35,003 nucleotides of DNA from Balneolales bacterium (lineage in GTDB: Bacteria > Bacteroidota > Rhodothermia > Balneolales > Natronogracilivirgulaceae), in contig SLQC01000040.1 of assembly GCA_007131625.1 (NCBI GenBank), positions 1 to 35,003 of the forward strand, read 5' to 3'. The first letter of the stretch is position 1. Each line of letters opens with the position of its first letter. The notes beneath the pieces are model-generated. The model did no database searches. It was not told where the DNA came from and worked only from the letters and a program-made list of their open reading frames with translations. A program made the position numbers and the translations under genes. Positions 18,046-26,623 of the stretch are shown here, piece after piece.

Positions 18046-18455
18046 GTCGTACCTCCGGCTTTCAACTGTGAACGGACGGCAGCCAGCAATCTTTTGCATT
18101 CCAGCTCGATCGCCGAAAAAGGCGCATCTGCTTTTTTGACAATAAAGATTCCGTGAAAACCGATTTGTTCGGATTTTGCAACTTCTCTGATCATGTGTTG
18201 GTTTAGCCGGTAAGCTTCCCTCATACGGCGTTTGATCACATTGCGTTTGTGTGCTTTGCCAAGGCGTTTTCCTGCGATAAAACCCATCAGGCAAATTTCA
18301 GGTTGCCCGGGAAATACAAGATAGCGCAAATCCATGTTATGGTCCCGCACCACCCTGCCTTTACGGAACAACCGTTGAACGGGTTCACGTCCACGCAGGA
18401 TCCGGGATCGTGGTAAAATATATCTCCGCTCGTCGTTACTTGCGGAATCCTTCAT
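18042..18455 (-). CDS. rnpA: Ribonuclease P protein component
   Basis: 137 residues. The RNR-type RNA-binding signature is visible in [20 protein letters not shown] (about residues 63-82), together with the N-terminal [16 protein letters not shown] strand/helix. It pairs with the RNase P RNA to mature tRNA 5' ends. The gene starts inside rpmH (20 bp overlap) and ends overlapping yidD (4 bp), so the cluster is unusually compact. The RNase P RNA gene is not in this window. Confidence 0.93.
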   Translation of the reverse strand: MKDSASNDERRYILPRSRILRGREPVQRLFRKGRVVRDHNMDLRYLVFPGQPEICLMGFIAGKRLGKAHKRNVIKRRMREAYRLNQHMIREVAKSEQIGFHGIFIVKKADAPFSAIELECKRLLAAVRSQLKAGGTT

Positions 18456-18591
18456 CGCTGACGGTCAGACTGTGTCGACCTTTTGCCCGGCGGCGCTTCA
18501 GAACCTTGCGCCCGTTGGCAGTCTCCATACGGGATCGAAACCCGTGAGTATTACTGCGACTGCGCCGGCTTGGTTGATATGTACGTTTCAT
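18436..18591 (-). CDS. rpmH: 50S ribosomal protein L34
   Basis: 51 residues, read directly from the sequence. It begins [20 protein letters not shown], continues [20 protein letters not shown], and ends [11 protein letters not shown] before TAA at 18438-18436. This is the classic L34 pattern ([24 protein letters not shown]). The last 20 bp overlap rnpA in another frame. It is the first gene of the rpmH-rnpA-yidD-yidC operon. Two hairpin elements lie just upstream. Confidence 0.95.
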   Translation of the reverse strand: MKRTYQPSRRSRSNTHGFRSRMETANGRKVLKRRRAKGRHSLTVSDEGFRK

Positions 18592-18621
18592 ATGTTTAAA
18601 ATATATAATTCATAAGGTCAC

Positions 18622-18684
18622 ATGGAACACCCATGGCTTTAATCATGCTCGTGTGTGTCTGTTATCCAGTCATGGGTGTTTCAT
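18622..18684 (-). promoter_or_regulatory. Hairpin element A in the rpmH leader region
   Basis: Arms ATGGAACACCCATG (18622-18635) and CATGGGTGTTTCAT (18671-18684) pair over 14 bp with one G-T wobble. The loop contains TAATCATGCTCGTGTGTGTC (plus-strand sense), which recurs in element B. On the minus strand it lies about 30 bp before the rpmH start; on the plus strand it is followed by a T-rich run (18688-18695). Strand of action is inferred. Confidence 0.7.
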
Positions 18685-18706
18685 CTGTTTTTTTTATTTC
18701 TAAGGG

Positions 18707-18777
18707 CAGATGTAATGTCCATGTCGAAAATAATCATGCTTTTGTGTGTCGAATTGCCGACATGGCCATTTCATCTG
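18707..18777 (-). promoter_or_regulatory. Hairpin element B in the rpmH leader region
   Basis: Arms 18707-18726 and 18758-18777 pair over 20 positions with two mismatches (5' arm begins CAGATGTAATGTCC; 3' arm ends TTTCATCTG). The loop carries TAATCATGCTTTTGTGTGTC, 18 of 20 bases identical to the loop of element A, while the inner stem sequence differs yet still pairs. This is what a conserved structured element duplicated in tandem would look like. Confidence 0.7.
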
Positions 18778-18964
18778 TTAAAAAAATGATTATAAATCGT
18801 TTTATCATTCGCTGCCTGTCAACCTGCCCAGACCGATTACGAAGTGAATTTAACAAAGACTTTAAAAATACAAGTTTTTTCGCAAAAATGAACCTTCAAT
18901 TCAGGCTATTTTTATAAGCTGTGCGTTGGGTAGTAACAGATACTCGTGAAACGGAAAACCATAA

Positions 18965-18996
18965 TTTGAACAAACATTGATTTAACTGTATTTTTC
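18965..18996 (+). promoter_or_regulatory. Candidate housekeeping promoter of secA
   Basis: TTTG at 18965-18968 and TATTTTTC at 18989-18996 are separated by 20 bp, close to the Bacteroidota primary-sigma consensus TTTG-N19/20-TAnnTTTG (last base deviates). It is 40 bp before the secA start. Confidence 0.4.
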
Positions 18997-19035
18997 AAGT
19001 TGTAAAAATATGAAATTAAATGGCCAAAGGCTGAT

Positions 19036-22000
19036 ATGCTAGACAAAATTTTTGCAGGAATTTCAAAAATAATGGGCTCAAAAAGTGAGCGCGACATCAA
19101 AAAAATTCAACCGATCGTTGATGAAATCCTCACTTACGAAGAGGAGATGAAACAACTCACTGACGACGAACTCAAGGGAAAGACGGAAACTTTTAAAGAG
19201 GAAATCCGGGATGTGACGGCGGCGACGCAGCAGCGCATCGACGAGATCAAAGCCGAACTCAGCACTATTCACACAAGCGAATCAGAAGAAATTGACAAAC
19301 GGAACGAGTTGGAAACCGAACTGGAAGAACTCGATAAAGAGTGGCTGGAGATCGCCGACGAGGTGCTGGATGACATTCTTCCCGAAGCGTTTGCCGTGCT
19401 GAAAGAGACCTGCCGCCGGTTTGTCGGAAAAAGCTGGAAAGTAGCCGGTAACGAGATCGAATGGGATATGATACCGTATGACGTTCAGCTTGTCGGAGCC
19501 GTAACGCTGCATCAGGGAAAAATCGCCGAGATGAAAACCGGTGAAGGTAAAACACTGGTAGCGATCTTTCCGACCTATCTCAATGCACTGGTCGGACGCG
19601 GTGTGCATATCGTCACAGTCAACACCTATCTGGCCCAGCGTGACTGTGAATGGAACGAGCCAATTTTCAACTTTCACGGACTGAAAGTGGATTGCGTCGA
19701 CCGCTACGAACCCAATACCGAAGCACGTCGGAATGCCTACAAAGCCGATGTCACCTACGGTACCAACAACGAATTCGGTTTCGATTATCTGCGGGATAAC
19801 ATGGTCATTAATAAAGATCAACTCGTGCAGCGTGGCCACCATTATGCTATCGTCGATGAGGTCGATTCCGTTTTGATCGATGAAGCGCGTACTCCGCTCA
19901 TCATCTCCGGACCGGTCCCTCAGGACAATCAAAATCAGAAATATTCCGAACTAAAACCGCGGGTTCAGAGGCTGGTTGAAGCACAGAAAAAACTCATCGC
20001 CAAATTTCTTTATGAAGCCGAGGAGGCGTATGAAAAAGGGGATGAACAGACAGCCGGACTCGCTTTGTTTCGTGCCCGACGCGGTTTTCCGAAGAGCAAG
20101 AAGTTTCAGAAAATGATGCAGGAACCGACATTGCAGAAATTAACACAGCAGACAGAATATCTCTATCTGCAGGACCAGGGTAAAAATATGCCTATTGTTG
20201 ACGAAGCTATGTACTACGCTGTCGACATGAAGCAGAACACTATCGAACTCACCGATATGGGGCGGGAACTCATCACGCCTTCCAGCGAGGACAAGGACTT
20301 TTTTGTGATTCCGGATATGGGTACCGAAACGTCGGAACTTGAAGCCGAACTGGATAAAAAAGAGCAGGAACAGATCTCGGAGATCATGCAAAATCCTGAT
20401 TTTAGTGAGGAGTACAAAGAGCAGCAGACTGAAAAGGTCAAAGAAGAGATCAAGAAGGAGCGGTCAGACCGCATGTCCGAGCTCTATCGTGTCTTCTCCG
20501 AGCGAAGCGAGCGTATCCACTCGGTAAATCAGCTATTGAAGGCATATACGCTGTTCGAGCGGGATGACGAGTATATTGTCTCGGAAGGTAAAGTGCAAAT
20601 TGTCGACGAGCATACCGGTCGGGTGTTGTCCGGAAGACGATACTCGGACGGGCTTCACCAGGCCATCGAGGCGAAGGAAGATGTGAAGGTCGAGGCTGCC
20701 ACCCAGACCTATGCCACCATTACCTTGCAGAACTATTTCCGAATGTATCACAAATTGGCCGGAATGACCGGAACGGCGGTGACCGAGGAAGGGGAATTTT
20801 TCGAAATCTACAAACTGGAAGTAATTGAAATACCAACCAACGTGCAGGTTCAAAGAGAAGATAATGAGGATCTCGTCTTTCGTACCAAACGGGAACGGTT
20901 CAATGCGGTCATCGAGAAAATCCAGGATTATCATGAAAAGGGCCAGCCTGTGCTGGTCGGAACCACCAGTGTGGAAACCTCGGAGACCCTGAGCAGGATG
21001 CTCAAACGGACCGGTATAGCGCACAATGTTTTGAACGCCAAACAGCACAAAAGCGAGAGTGAGATTGTGCGTCAGGCCGGGCAGAAGGGTGCGGTTACCA
21101 TTGCGACCAATATGGCGGGACGTGGTACCGATATTAAACTTGGCCATGGTATTCGTGAGCTTGGCGGACTCGCCATCCTGGGTACCGAACGTCATGAGTC
21201 ACGGCGGATTGATCTCCAGCTGCGGGGGCGTGCAGGACGACAGGGTGATCCCGGAGAATCCCAGTTTTATGTCTCCCTGGAAGATGATTTGATGCGCCTG
21301 TTCGGTTCCGAGCGGGTAGCCAATGTCATGGACCGCTTAAAATTTGAAGAGGGCGAAGTGATCCAGCATCCGTGGGTTTCCAAATCGCTGGAGCGGGCAC
21401 AGAAGAAAGTGGAGCAGAACAACTTCAGCATCCGGAAACGACAGTTGGAGTATGATGACGTGCTCAACAATCAGCGGAATGTGGTGTACGGATATCGCCG
21501 CCGGGCACTTCTGGGTGACGGACTGAGCAGTATGCTGCTGAACATGCTGGAGGATATGATCTCTGCTATCGTCAATGAACTTTATAAAGAGGGCGATTAC
21601 GACGGTATCCGCGAGCGGATGCTTCGGCTGCTGGCAGTTGATGTGGAAGTGGATCGTGAACATTGGTCCAATTTGCGCGAGGACGGGGTGATCGACCTGA
21701 TCTTTGAGGAAGCCGTCAAAACCTATCAGGAAAAAGAGCAGCGGCTCAGTACACCATTCTACAATGTGATCAAACAGGTTCATGAAAACGAAGCCGAAAA
21801 CAAGCCTTCCAATGTGCAGATCCTGTTTACCGATGGCGTCAAACGGATGCGTGTGGTCGTAAACATCGAAGAGGCAGTAAAAAACGAAGGCCGAGAAGTC
21901 GTGCGGGCACTTGAGCGGTCAGCGGTACTCTCGGTGATCGATGAAAAATGGATGGAACACCTTCGTGAGCTGGATACGGTGAAAGAAGGGATCGGTCTGC

Positions 22001-22401
22001 GGGCGTTTGGACAGAAAGATCCCCTTCTGGAGTACAAGCGCGAGGCGTTCAACATGTTCTCTCAGCTGCTTGAAGACATCAACAATGATGTAGTTTCACT
22101 CATCTGGCGTGCGGTTCCGGAAGTCGCAGCCGATCCAAAGCAACTGCAACACGGCAAACAGCCGGCAAGAAGCCGGGTTAATCTCGACAAACTTAAAACA
22201 CAGCATGATTCCGCTGAAAACATGGGTTTGCGGTTCGGCGGTGCTCGGTCAAACCAGAGTGGTGCGCAACAAGCAGCGGCAGCAGCCGGTCGAGGTGAAA
22301 GAACCAAGCGTCAACCGGTGGTTGTAGAAGAAAAAATTGGAAGAAACGACTCGTGCCCGTGCGGATCCGGCAAAAAGTACAAGAATTGTCATGGACGTTG
22401 A
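19036..22401 (+). CDS. secA: Preprotein translocase ATPase SecA
   Basis: 1121 residues, longer than the ~900 of E. coli. Walker A is MKTGEGKT (166-173) and the DEVD box is at 274-277, followed by VLIDEARTPLIISG. The helicase-like second nucleotide domain shows VLVGTTSVETSE, ATNMAGRGTDIKLG and RGRAGRQGDPGES. The C-terminus ends with the zinc-binding/SecB-binding motif CPCGSGKKYKNCHGR (C1107, C1109, C1118, H1119). Two extensions explain the length: a coiled, Glu-rich insertion at about residues 57-113, and an acidic Glu/Lys-rich region (about 435-480) within the preprotein-crosslinking part. Such inserts are known in Bacteroidota/Rhodothermota SecA. A weak AAAGG lies upstream of the ATG. Drives export through SecYEG. 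Confidence 0.97.
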   Translation: MLDKIFAGISKIMGSKSERDIKKIQPIVDEILTYEEEMKQLTDDELKGKTETFKEEIRDVTAATQQRIDEIKAELSTIHTSESEEIDKRNELETELEELDKEWLEIADEVLDDILPEAFAVLKETCRRFVGKSWKVAGNEIEWDMIPYDVQLVGAVTLHQGKIAEMKTGEGKTLVAIFPTYLNALVGRGVHIVTVNTYLAQRDCEWNEPIFNFHGLKVDCVDRYEPNTEARRNAYKADVTYGTNNEFGFDYLRDNMVINKDQLVQRGHHYAIVDEVDSVLIDEARTPLIISGPVPQDNQNQKYSELKPRVQRLVEAQKKLIAKFLYEAEEAYEKGDEQTAGLALFRARRGFPKSKKFQKMMQEPTLQKLTQQTEYLYLQDQGKNMPIVDEAMYYAVDMKQNTIELTDMGRELITPSSEDKDFFVIPDMGTETSELEAELDKKEQEQISEIMQNPDFSEEYKEQQTEKVKEEIKKERSDRMSELYRVFSERSERIHSVNQLLKAYTLFERDDEYIVSEGKVQIVDEHTGRVLSGRRYSDGLHQAIEAKEDVKVEAATQTYATITLQNYFRMYHKLAGMTGTAVTEEGEFFEIYKLEVIEIPTNVQVQREDNEDLVFRTKRERFNAVIEKIQDYHEKGQPVLVGTTSVETSETLSRMLKRTGIAHNVLNAKQHKSESEIVRQAGQKGAVTIATNMAGRGTDIKLGHGIRELGGLAILGTERHESRRIDLQLRGRAGRQGDPGESQFYVSLEDDLMRLFGSERVANVMDRLKFEEGEVIQHPWVSKSLERAQKKVEQNNFSIRKRQLEYDDVLNNQRNVVYGYRRRALLGDGLSSMLLNMLEDMISAIVNELYKEGDYDGIRERMLRLLAVDVEVDREHWSNLREDGVIDLIFEEAVKTYQEKEQRLSTPFYNVIKQVHENEAENKPSNVQILFTDGVKRMRVVVNIEEAVKNEGREVVRALERSAVLSVIDEKWMEHLRELDTVKEGIGLRAFGQKDPLLEYKREAFNMFSQLLEDINNDVVSLIWRAVPEVAADPKQLQHGKQPARSRVNLDKLKTQHDSAENMGLRFGGARSNQSGAQQAAAAAGRGERTKRQPVVVEEKIGRNDSCPCGSGKKYKNCHGR

Positions 22402-22468
22402 CAAGCCGGGACTTTCGCAGGTTGATTAAATGCAATGATATACAGCTCTATTCAGCGAAAGCGATAAG

Positions 22469-23125
22469 TCAGTCTTGCATATGGAAAAAACTCCCGGTCT
22501 GACTCTGTACACCTTCGCCACGACCTTCCCCGCCACCCTGACCACGACCAGCTCCACTTCCGCGCCGGTGACCTTCACTCTCGCCGCCTTCTGGAGTTTC
22601 AAATCCGATACTGTTATGGGATCGGCCACCAGAAGCCACTCCACGATCAGAACTCTCGGAAGCTTCATGGCGGTAATTATCGCGAATGGCATGACTGCCT
22701 TCTTGCAGCCACCCGAATGGTGTAATAAGTGTAATAGCACCGACATACAGCACGACCGAAAACAGTACCGACGCTAATACCTCTTTTGGTATCCTGATCC
22801 GGGTGACCCATGAAACGGTTTCCGGTGATGTTTTCTCCTTACGACGATGGGCCCTTTTTTGCCTGATATAACACAAGAACGTCTTCCAGTTAAATACAAA
22901 TAAATGTATCACAGAAAGTATTAGTATGGCAAGAGCCGTTACCTGATGCAATGACGCCCATTGTGTCTTGGTCAAAGCGAGAACGGTCCAGCCGGTGGCT
23001 TCGGCAATACGACCGGATGGAGAGAAATACAATATGACACCTGATAAAGCCAGTCCGGCAAAACAAATAGTCATCAGGAGTGAGACAAAACCACGTGTGG
23101 AGAATGGTTGTCTGGTTTTTTTCAT
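22469..23125 (-). CDS. DUF4405 membrane protein (cytochrome b-like) with unusual Gly/Arg-rich tail
   Basis: 218 residues. The first ~140 match the DUF4405 family: STRGFVSLLMTICFAGLALS (TM1), a GRIAEATGWTVLALTKTQWA loop, TM2 with H60 and H74 as likely haem b ligands, and TM3 near 115-135. In most relatives the C-terminal part carries a PPFGHAE-like motif and a short helical domain. Here the last ~60 residues are Ser/Gly/Arg/Glu-rich (GAGRGQGGGEGRGEG) and lack it. The overlapping minus-strand frame 22426-22746 is also open but shows no family motif either. The start is good (MKKTR before TM1). Likely an electron-transfer membrane subunit of unknown partner. Confidence 0.65.
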   Translation of the reverse strand: MKKTRQPFSTRGFVSLLMTICFAGLALSGVILYFSPSGRIAEATGWTVLALTKTQWASLHQVTALAILILSVIHLFVFNWKTFLCYIRQKRAHRRKEKTSPETVSWVTRIRIPKEVLASVLFSVVLYVGAITLITPFGWLQEGSHAIRDNYRHEASESSDRGVASGGRSHNSIGFETPEGGESEGHRRGSGAGRGQGGGEGRGEGVQSQTGSFFHMQD

Positions 23126-23180
23126 TTGTTTAATTATTTTGAATTTTTAAGGCCATATGGAGCATCCGTGAACTGTCAAA

Positions 23181-23256
23181 TAAACTATCACCACAGCATT
23201 AAACTATCACCACAGCATTAAACTATAGCCACAGCATTAAACTATCGTCACAGCAT
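23181..23256. repeat. 19-bp tandem repeat, four copies
   Basis: TAAACTATCACCACAGCAT occurs at 23181-23199 and 23200-23218 identically, then at 23219-23237 and 23238-23256 with two or three changes each in the middle. It occupies the divergent gap between the DUF4405 gene and the Rrf2 gene. An imperfect 14-bp palindrome ACTTGAATTTAAGT follows at 23298-23311 and might be an operator. Confidence 0.9.
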
Positions 23257-23422
23257 TATATAATTGATGCAGCAAAGTTTCACTTCATAGACGAATCACT
23301 TGAATTTAAGTTCATTGATGTTTTGGTATCCAAAGTTTGTTCAAAGAGCGAAATGCAGTTTTTTCTAAGACCGGATTGTCTTAAATTAAACATCCATTCC
23401 AATTTCCATTTTCCAGTGTATT

Positions 23423-23878
23423 ATGGTTTTATCAAAGGCGTGTACCTACGGGATTCTGGCGTCCCTATATATCACCAGAGAGACCAATAAAAAAACCGGC
23501 TATGTTTCAATAGGCCGAATGAGCAAGGAGCTGCATATATCTTTTCATTTTTTGACGAAGATCCTGCAGGAGTTAACCTCGGCTGGACTTCTCACCTCGA
23601 TGAAAGGCCCGAAAGGCGGAGTGGCGCTAAAACAGGACGCCAAAGATATCACTCTGCTGGACATTGTCATCGCCATTGACGGAATGGAGCTGTTTTCGGA
23701 GTGCCTTCTGGGACTACCGGGATGTGGCAATGAAGAGCCGTGCGCCGTGCACAACGAATGGGGCGGAATCAGAGAGCAGCTATATCAAACTTTCCGAAGC
23801 AAAACACTGGCTACAACGACGCAGCAGATTGACGAGCAGAATTTGCGCTTTGCCCTGCCAGAGCTGCTGGATTCGTGA
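23423..23878 (+). CDS. Rrf2-family transcriptional regulator with three-Cys cluster
   Basis: 151 residues. The winged helix-turn-helix has the Rrf2 pattern: MVLSKACTYGILASLYI, then VSIGRMSKELHISFHFLTKI and the wing GLLTSMKGPKGGVAL. The cluster-binding loop contains C94, C101 and C107 (C-X6-C-X5-C). NsrR and IscR have similar three-Cys loops that hold Fe-S clusters and sense NO or cluster status. The gene neighbours a RIC repair protein and NrfHA, so an NO- or redox-responsive role is plausible. It is divergent from the DUF4405 gene and ends 19 bp before the convergent barrel gene. Confidence 0.88.
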   Translation: MVLSKACTYGILASLYITRETNKKTGYVSIGRMSKELHISFHFLTKILQELTSAGLLTSMKGPKGGVALKQDAKDITLLDIVIAIDGMELFSECLLGLPGCGNEEPCAVHNEWGGIREQLYQTFRSKTLATTTQQIDEQNLRFALPELLDS

Positions 23879-23897
23879 AAGAGATCATTCTGTAATA

Positions 23898-25043
23898 CTA
23901 CCGGAAAAAGTAGGTTATCCACATAACGGGAAAAAGGCGGCTCTGACGTTGGGTTGCGCCAACGGTTTTTTCCAGATCGCGTTGATATCGTATGAAAGAG
24001 TGCACATGTATCCGGCTTGTAGCATCCCATACATGACGAATTTCATACTGGATGAGATTGTTATCCAAAAAAGGTGAAATGGCAAAACTCATTGGTACAA
24101 ATGCTGCCAAAAAACCGATACTGTGGTCGGGTGCAAAATCTACATAATTAAGCGTGCTTGTTAATGCAGTGGCTCGTGCTTTATCACCATTTTCACCTGG
24201 TAGTCCGATTGCGATATTGTCTGGCCGGTTAAAATTATATCCGATTTCGTTTTCCCATAATAATTGAGCTTGACCGGAAAGGTTCCAGCCGAGTTTGGTT
24301 TTTACCGATGCCGTGATGTAGCCAGATGTTCTATCTTCTGTATTCATGACAATGCAGTTCGGTATATATAGAAAGTTCAATGTCAACAGTCGTAGGCGTT
24401 CATCAGGACGTATGCGATGGACAGCATTATACCACGACAAATGTGGCGTTGTTTCGGCTATATGAATCGGATACCGGTGTATATTGGATGGAGCGTTTCG
24501 ATGATGCCATTGCATGACCAAATTGGAATGCCATCCACCGTCAAAATTATAATGTAGTTGTACTCCGTCTACCCAATGAACATTAGGACCATTTCCTTCA
24601 AAACGAAACAGGGAATATTGGATAGCTCCGGGAACCGACCATATCACACTAGATGTCTGAAATCGACCGGCTTCAATGCTCAGCCTGGAGGTAGGACGGT
24701 AACGCAACGATGCGATATCAAATGCGCCTTCACCCGGCAACAATCCATTTTGATTCTCCCCGGTGGTGTGGAGGCCTGGTGATAATTTTCGGGTTTCGTC
24801 GCTCAATCGCATACCATACCGGGCTGAAATATCCAGGTTGTTATGAATGTGATATCGAACTCCTAAGCGCAGCCGAAGAAATGCAGATTGTTGATTTATT
24901 TCGACTCCGTCTCTGTCCGTACCGTGTTGCCAGGCACCTAACAGACGGGTATCTCCGATTAAATCAATTCGATCGTTAATGGGAATTTGTGACAATGCAG
25001 CAACGGGATAAAATAAGACAAGTAAAAATAGAAGAGACCTCAT
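23898..25043 (-). CDS. Outer-membrane beta-barrel protein (alginate-export/porin-like)
   Basis: 381 residues. A signal peptide (MRSLLFLLVLFYPVAALSQ) is followed by repeated aromatic-rich strands (LRLRLGVRYHIHNNLDISAR, RLSIEAGRFQTSS, YVDFAPDHSIGFLAAFVP) ending in Phe-Phe-Arg, as in outer-membrane barrels. The pattern GRQ/GRF with a strand-turn layout resembles alginate-export-like porins (DUF/Alginate_exp), but specificity is not readable. It is the downstream partner of a second porin on the same strand, 107 bp away, which suggests co-expression. Confidence 0.65.
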   Translation of the reverse strand: MRSLLFLLVLFYPVAALSQIPINDRIDLIGDTRLLGAWQHGTDRDGVEINQQSAFLRLRLGVRYHIHNNLDISARYGMRLSDETRKLSPGLHTTGENQNGLLPGEGAFDIASLRYRPTSRLSIEAGRFQTSSVIWSVPGAIQYSLFRFEGNGPNVHWVDGVQLHYNFDGGWHSNLVMQWHHRNAPSNIHRYPIHIAETTPHLSWYNAVHRIRPDERLRLLTLNFLYIPNCIVMNTEDRTSGYITASVKTKLGWNLSGQAQLLWENEIGYNFNRPDNIAIGLPGENGDKARATALTSTLNYVDFAPDHSIGFLAAFVPMSFAISPFLDNNLIQYEIRHVWDATSRIHVHSFIRYQRDLEKTVGATQRQSRLFPVMWITYFFR

Positions 25044-25150
25044 AAATACTAATTACTATTAAGGTTAAAATTACATGCATTTGGTTTAATCATACGCAAA
25101 TGTGTCAATAGTTTCTGCCATATCAAATATTTCTGCTACAGATGTATCAT

Positions 25151-26293
25151 CTAGATAGCCATTTGGGTTCGAGCTAAAAAAATATGAGGGTTATCCGAGA
25201 TCCCCTCTCGCTCAGATGTGACATTTATGTAGTTAAACATAAAACGTACCCGATTATTAGCATACCAATTAAACCCAATGGTAACGTTACTTTGCTCCCC
25301 TCCGGTAATAGTACCATCGTTTAAATTGATGGTGCTATACCGAGCTGTTAGTTCAAATGCTCCATAAATTCCTTTTGGTGCAATCCCACCAAAGACTCCA
25401 TTTCGATAGCTACGCGATTCACCGGTTAGAAAGTAGCTGCCAGTTACATACCATCCGCTAAAATCAACATCAGCCAAATCAGAGCCACGTTCTGCACCTG
25501 TATACATCCATTCGGTTTGTAGTGATAAGGGGCCTCTAAGTAATGTTGTTTCAAACCCCAGTCGGTTGATGTGATTAACCTCCGTAATCTGATCCGTTTC
25601 TACCAAACGTATGGTACTCGGACTCGACTCAGGTCGTGTACTGAAATGGATCGTTCGGCTAGTCTTATCTGCCGGTCCTTCCCTGTGAGCAGCAATTCCG
25701 AAATGTATCAAACTGTTATCTGTCCGGACAGGTGTGGTGGTAAAACGGCCTCCGATTCCAAGACCTTCGTCTCCATCACTTGTTCGGGTTGCAGCACCTG
25801 CGCCCGGACCAAAGCCTGTTAATGACAAACTCCACATATCTCGATGAATACTGAATGTAAGTCCTAAATTGAATGCATTTGACAAAGTAGAGATCGGCAA
25901 AGCACGCTCTATCATCGGCAGATTATTTGAACTCATTAACCATTCAAGGCCATAGGGCTGTTTCATATGCCCGATGGTTACGTGACCTATATTCCAGCCG
26001 GTATAGCGTAGATAGAGTGCAATGGGTGATACCTGGCCGCTTTCGCCTAAACTGAATAAAAACTGATAGTTCCAGTCGGAATATAGTTTACCGTTAATAC
26101 CCGCCCATGCCCGACGCATCGCAAATCCATCACCAAGTTCACGCAAATCTTCGCGATGTAAAGCATAATCGAGATGAAAACGCATACTAGGAGATACCGT
26201 TACCCCGTCAGGAACCGATATTTGTGACGCTTGTGCCTCCTCATTCGCAGCAAAACAGAGAAGTAATATTATAAGTATTGTAAATCTTAGCAT
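25151..26293 (-). CDS. Phosphate-selective porin O/P-type outer-membrane channel
   Basis: 380 residues with a signal peptide (ILIILLLCFAANEEAQA). The N-terminal strands show the Porin_O_P pattern: RRAWAGINGKLYSDWNYQFL and GHVTIGHMKQPYGLEWLMSS, followed by NNLPMIERALP, typical of OprO/OprP relatives. Further strands run to the end. The family includes anion channels, so nitrite, phosphate or polyphosphate passage is possible. The neighbouring nitrite reductase makes an oxyanion role attractive but unproven. Confidence 0.75.
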   Translation of the reverse strand: MLRFTILIILLLCFAANEEAQASQISVPDGVTVSPSMRFHLDYALHREDLRELGDGFAMRRAWAGINGKLYSDWNYQFLFSLGESGQVSPIALYLRYTGWNIGHVTIGHMKQPYGLEWLMSSNNLPMIERALPISTLSNAFNLGLTFSIHRDMWSLSLTGFGPGAGAATRTSDGDEGLGIGGRFTTTPVRTDNSLIHFGIAAHREGPADKTSRTIHFSTRPESSPSTIRLVETDQITEVNHINRLGFETTLLRGPLSLQTEWMYTGAERGSDLADVDFSGWYVTGSYFLTGESRSYRNGVFGGIAPKGIYGAFELTARYSTINLNDGTITGGEQSNVTIGFNWYANNRVRFMFNYINVTSEREGISDNPHIFLARTQMAI

Positions 26294-26623
26294 CTAAGGG
26301 TAAAGTCCATGATTAAACTTGTCGGTCGGTTAGCATTATACAGACTAATCTGAAACACGACCACCTTGCAAAGACAGCACAAATATGCAAAACTTGATTC
26401 AAGCAGACAATAATTTCAACATTTTTTTTCATCAATGCGGTATAATTTGCACTGCGACTATAAATGATGAACTGACCACATCGCCCCGGATTAAAGGATC
26501 AAACATGTACATACGTCATCAGCAGGTGAGTTGGAAGCATAAATATCCAGCTCAAGGTGAAGATGTAAACATGTCATTTTGTCACCCCGCCGGAAGAAAA
26601 ATGGAGTACCATTGTCAGAGTTC
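26294..26623. other. 330-bp intergenic region with no convincing gene
   Basis: It contains the upstream region of the porin gene (minus strand). A TATAAT lies about 40 bp before its start but no matching -35 was found. A plus-strand frame 26385-26711 runs into the CopD-like gene in the opposite direction and has no recognisable features. Confidence 0.5.

Larger units (their letters stand above)
18592..19035. other. 444-bp divergent intergenic region between rpmH and secA
   Basis: It holds two hairpin elements near rpmH (18622-18684 and 18707-18777), an AT-rich stretch, and a possible housekeeping promoter near secA (18965-18996). A plus-strand reading frame 18633-18917 runs through the hairpins and has no recognisable product, so it is not called as a gene. 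Confidence 0.7.

Noticed and set aside
19265-22327. Long minus-strand frames inside secA
   Set aside because: They are shadows of the secA reading frame without recognisable domains.
22426-22746. Alternative minus-strand frame over the DUF4405 tail as a frameshifted C-terminal domain
   Set aside because: Its translation shows no DUF4405 C-terminal motif and looks like a shadow of a GC-biased region.
23181-23256. Tandem 19-bp units considered as a CRISPR array
   Set aside because: There are no spacers between copies and no cas genes.
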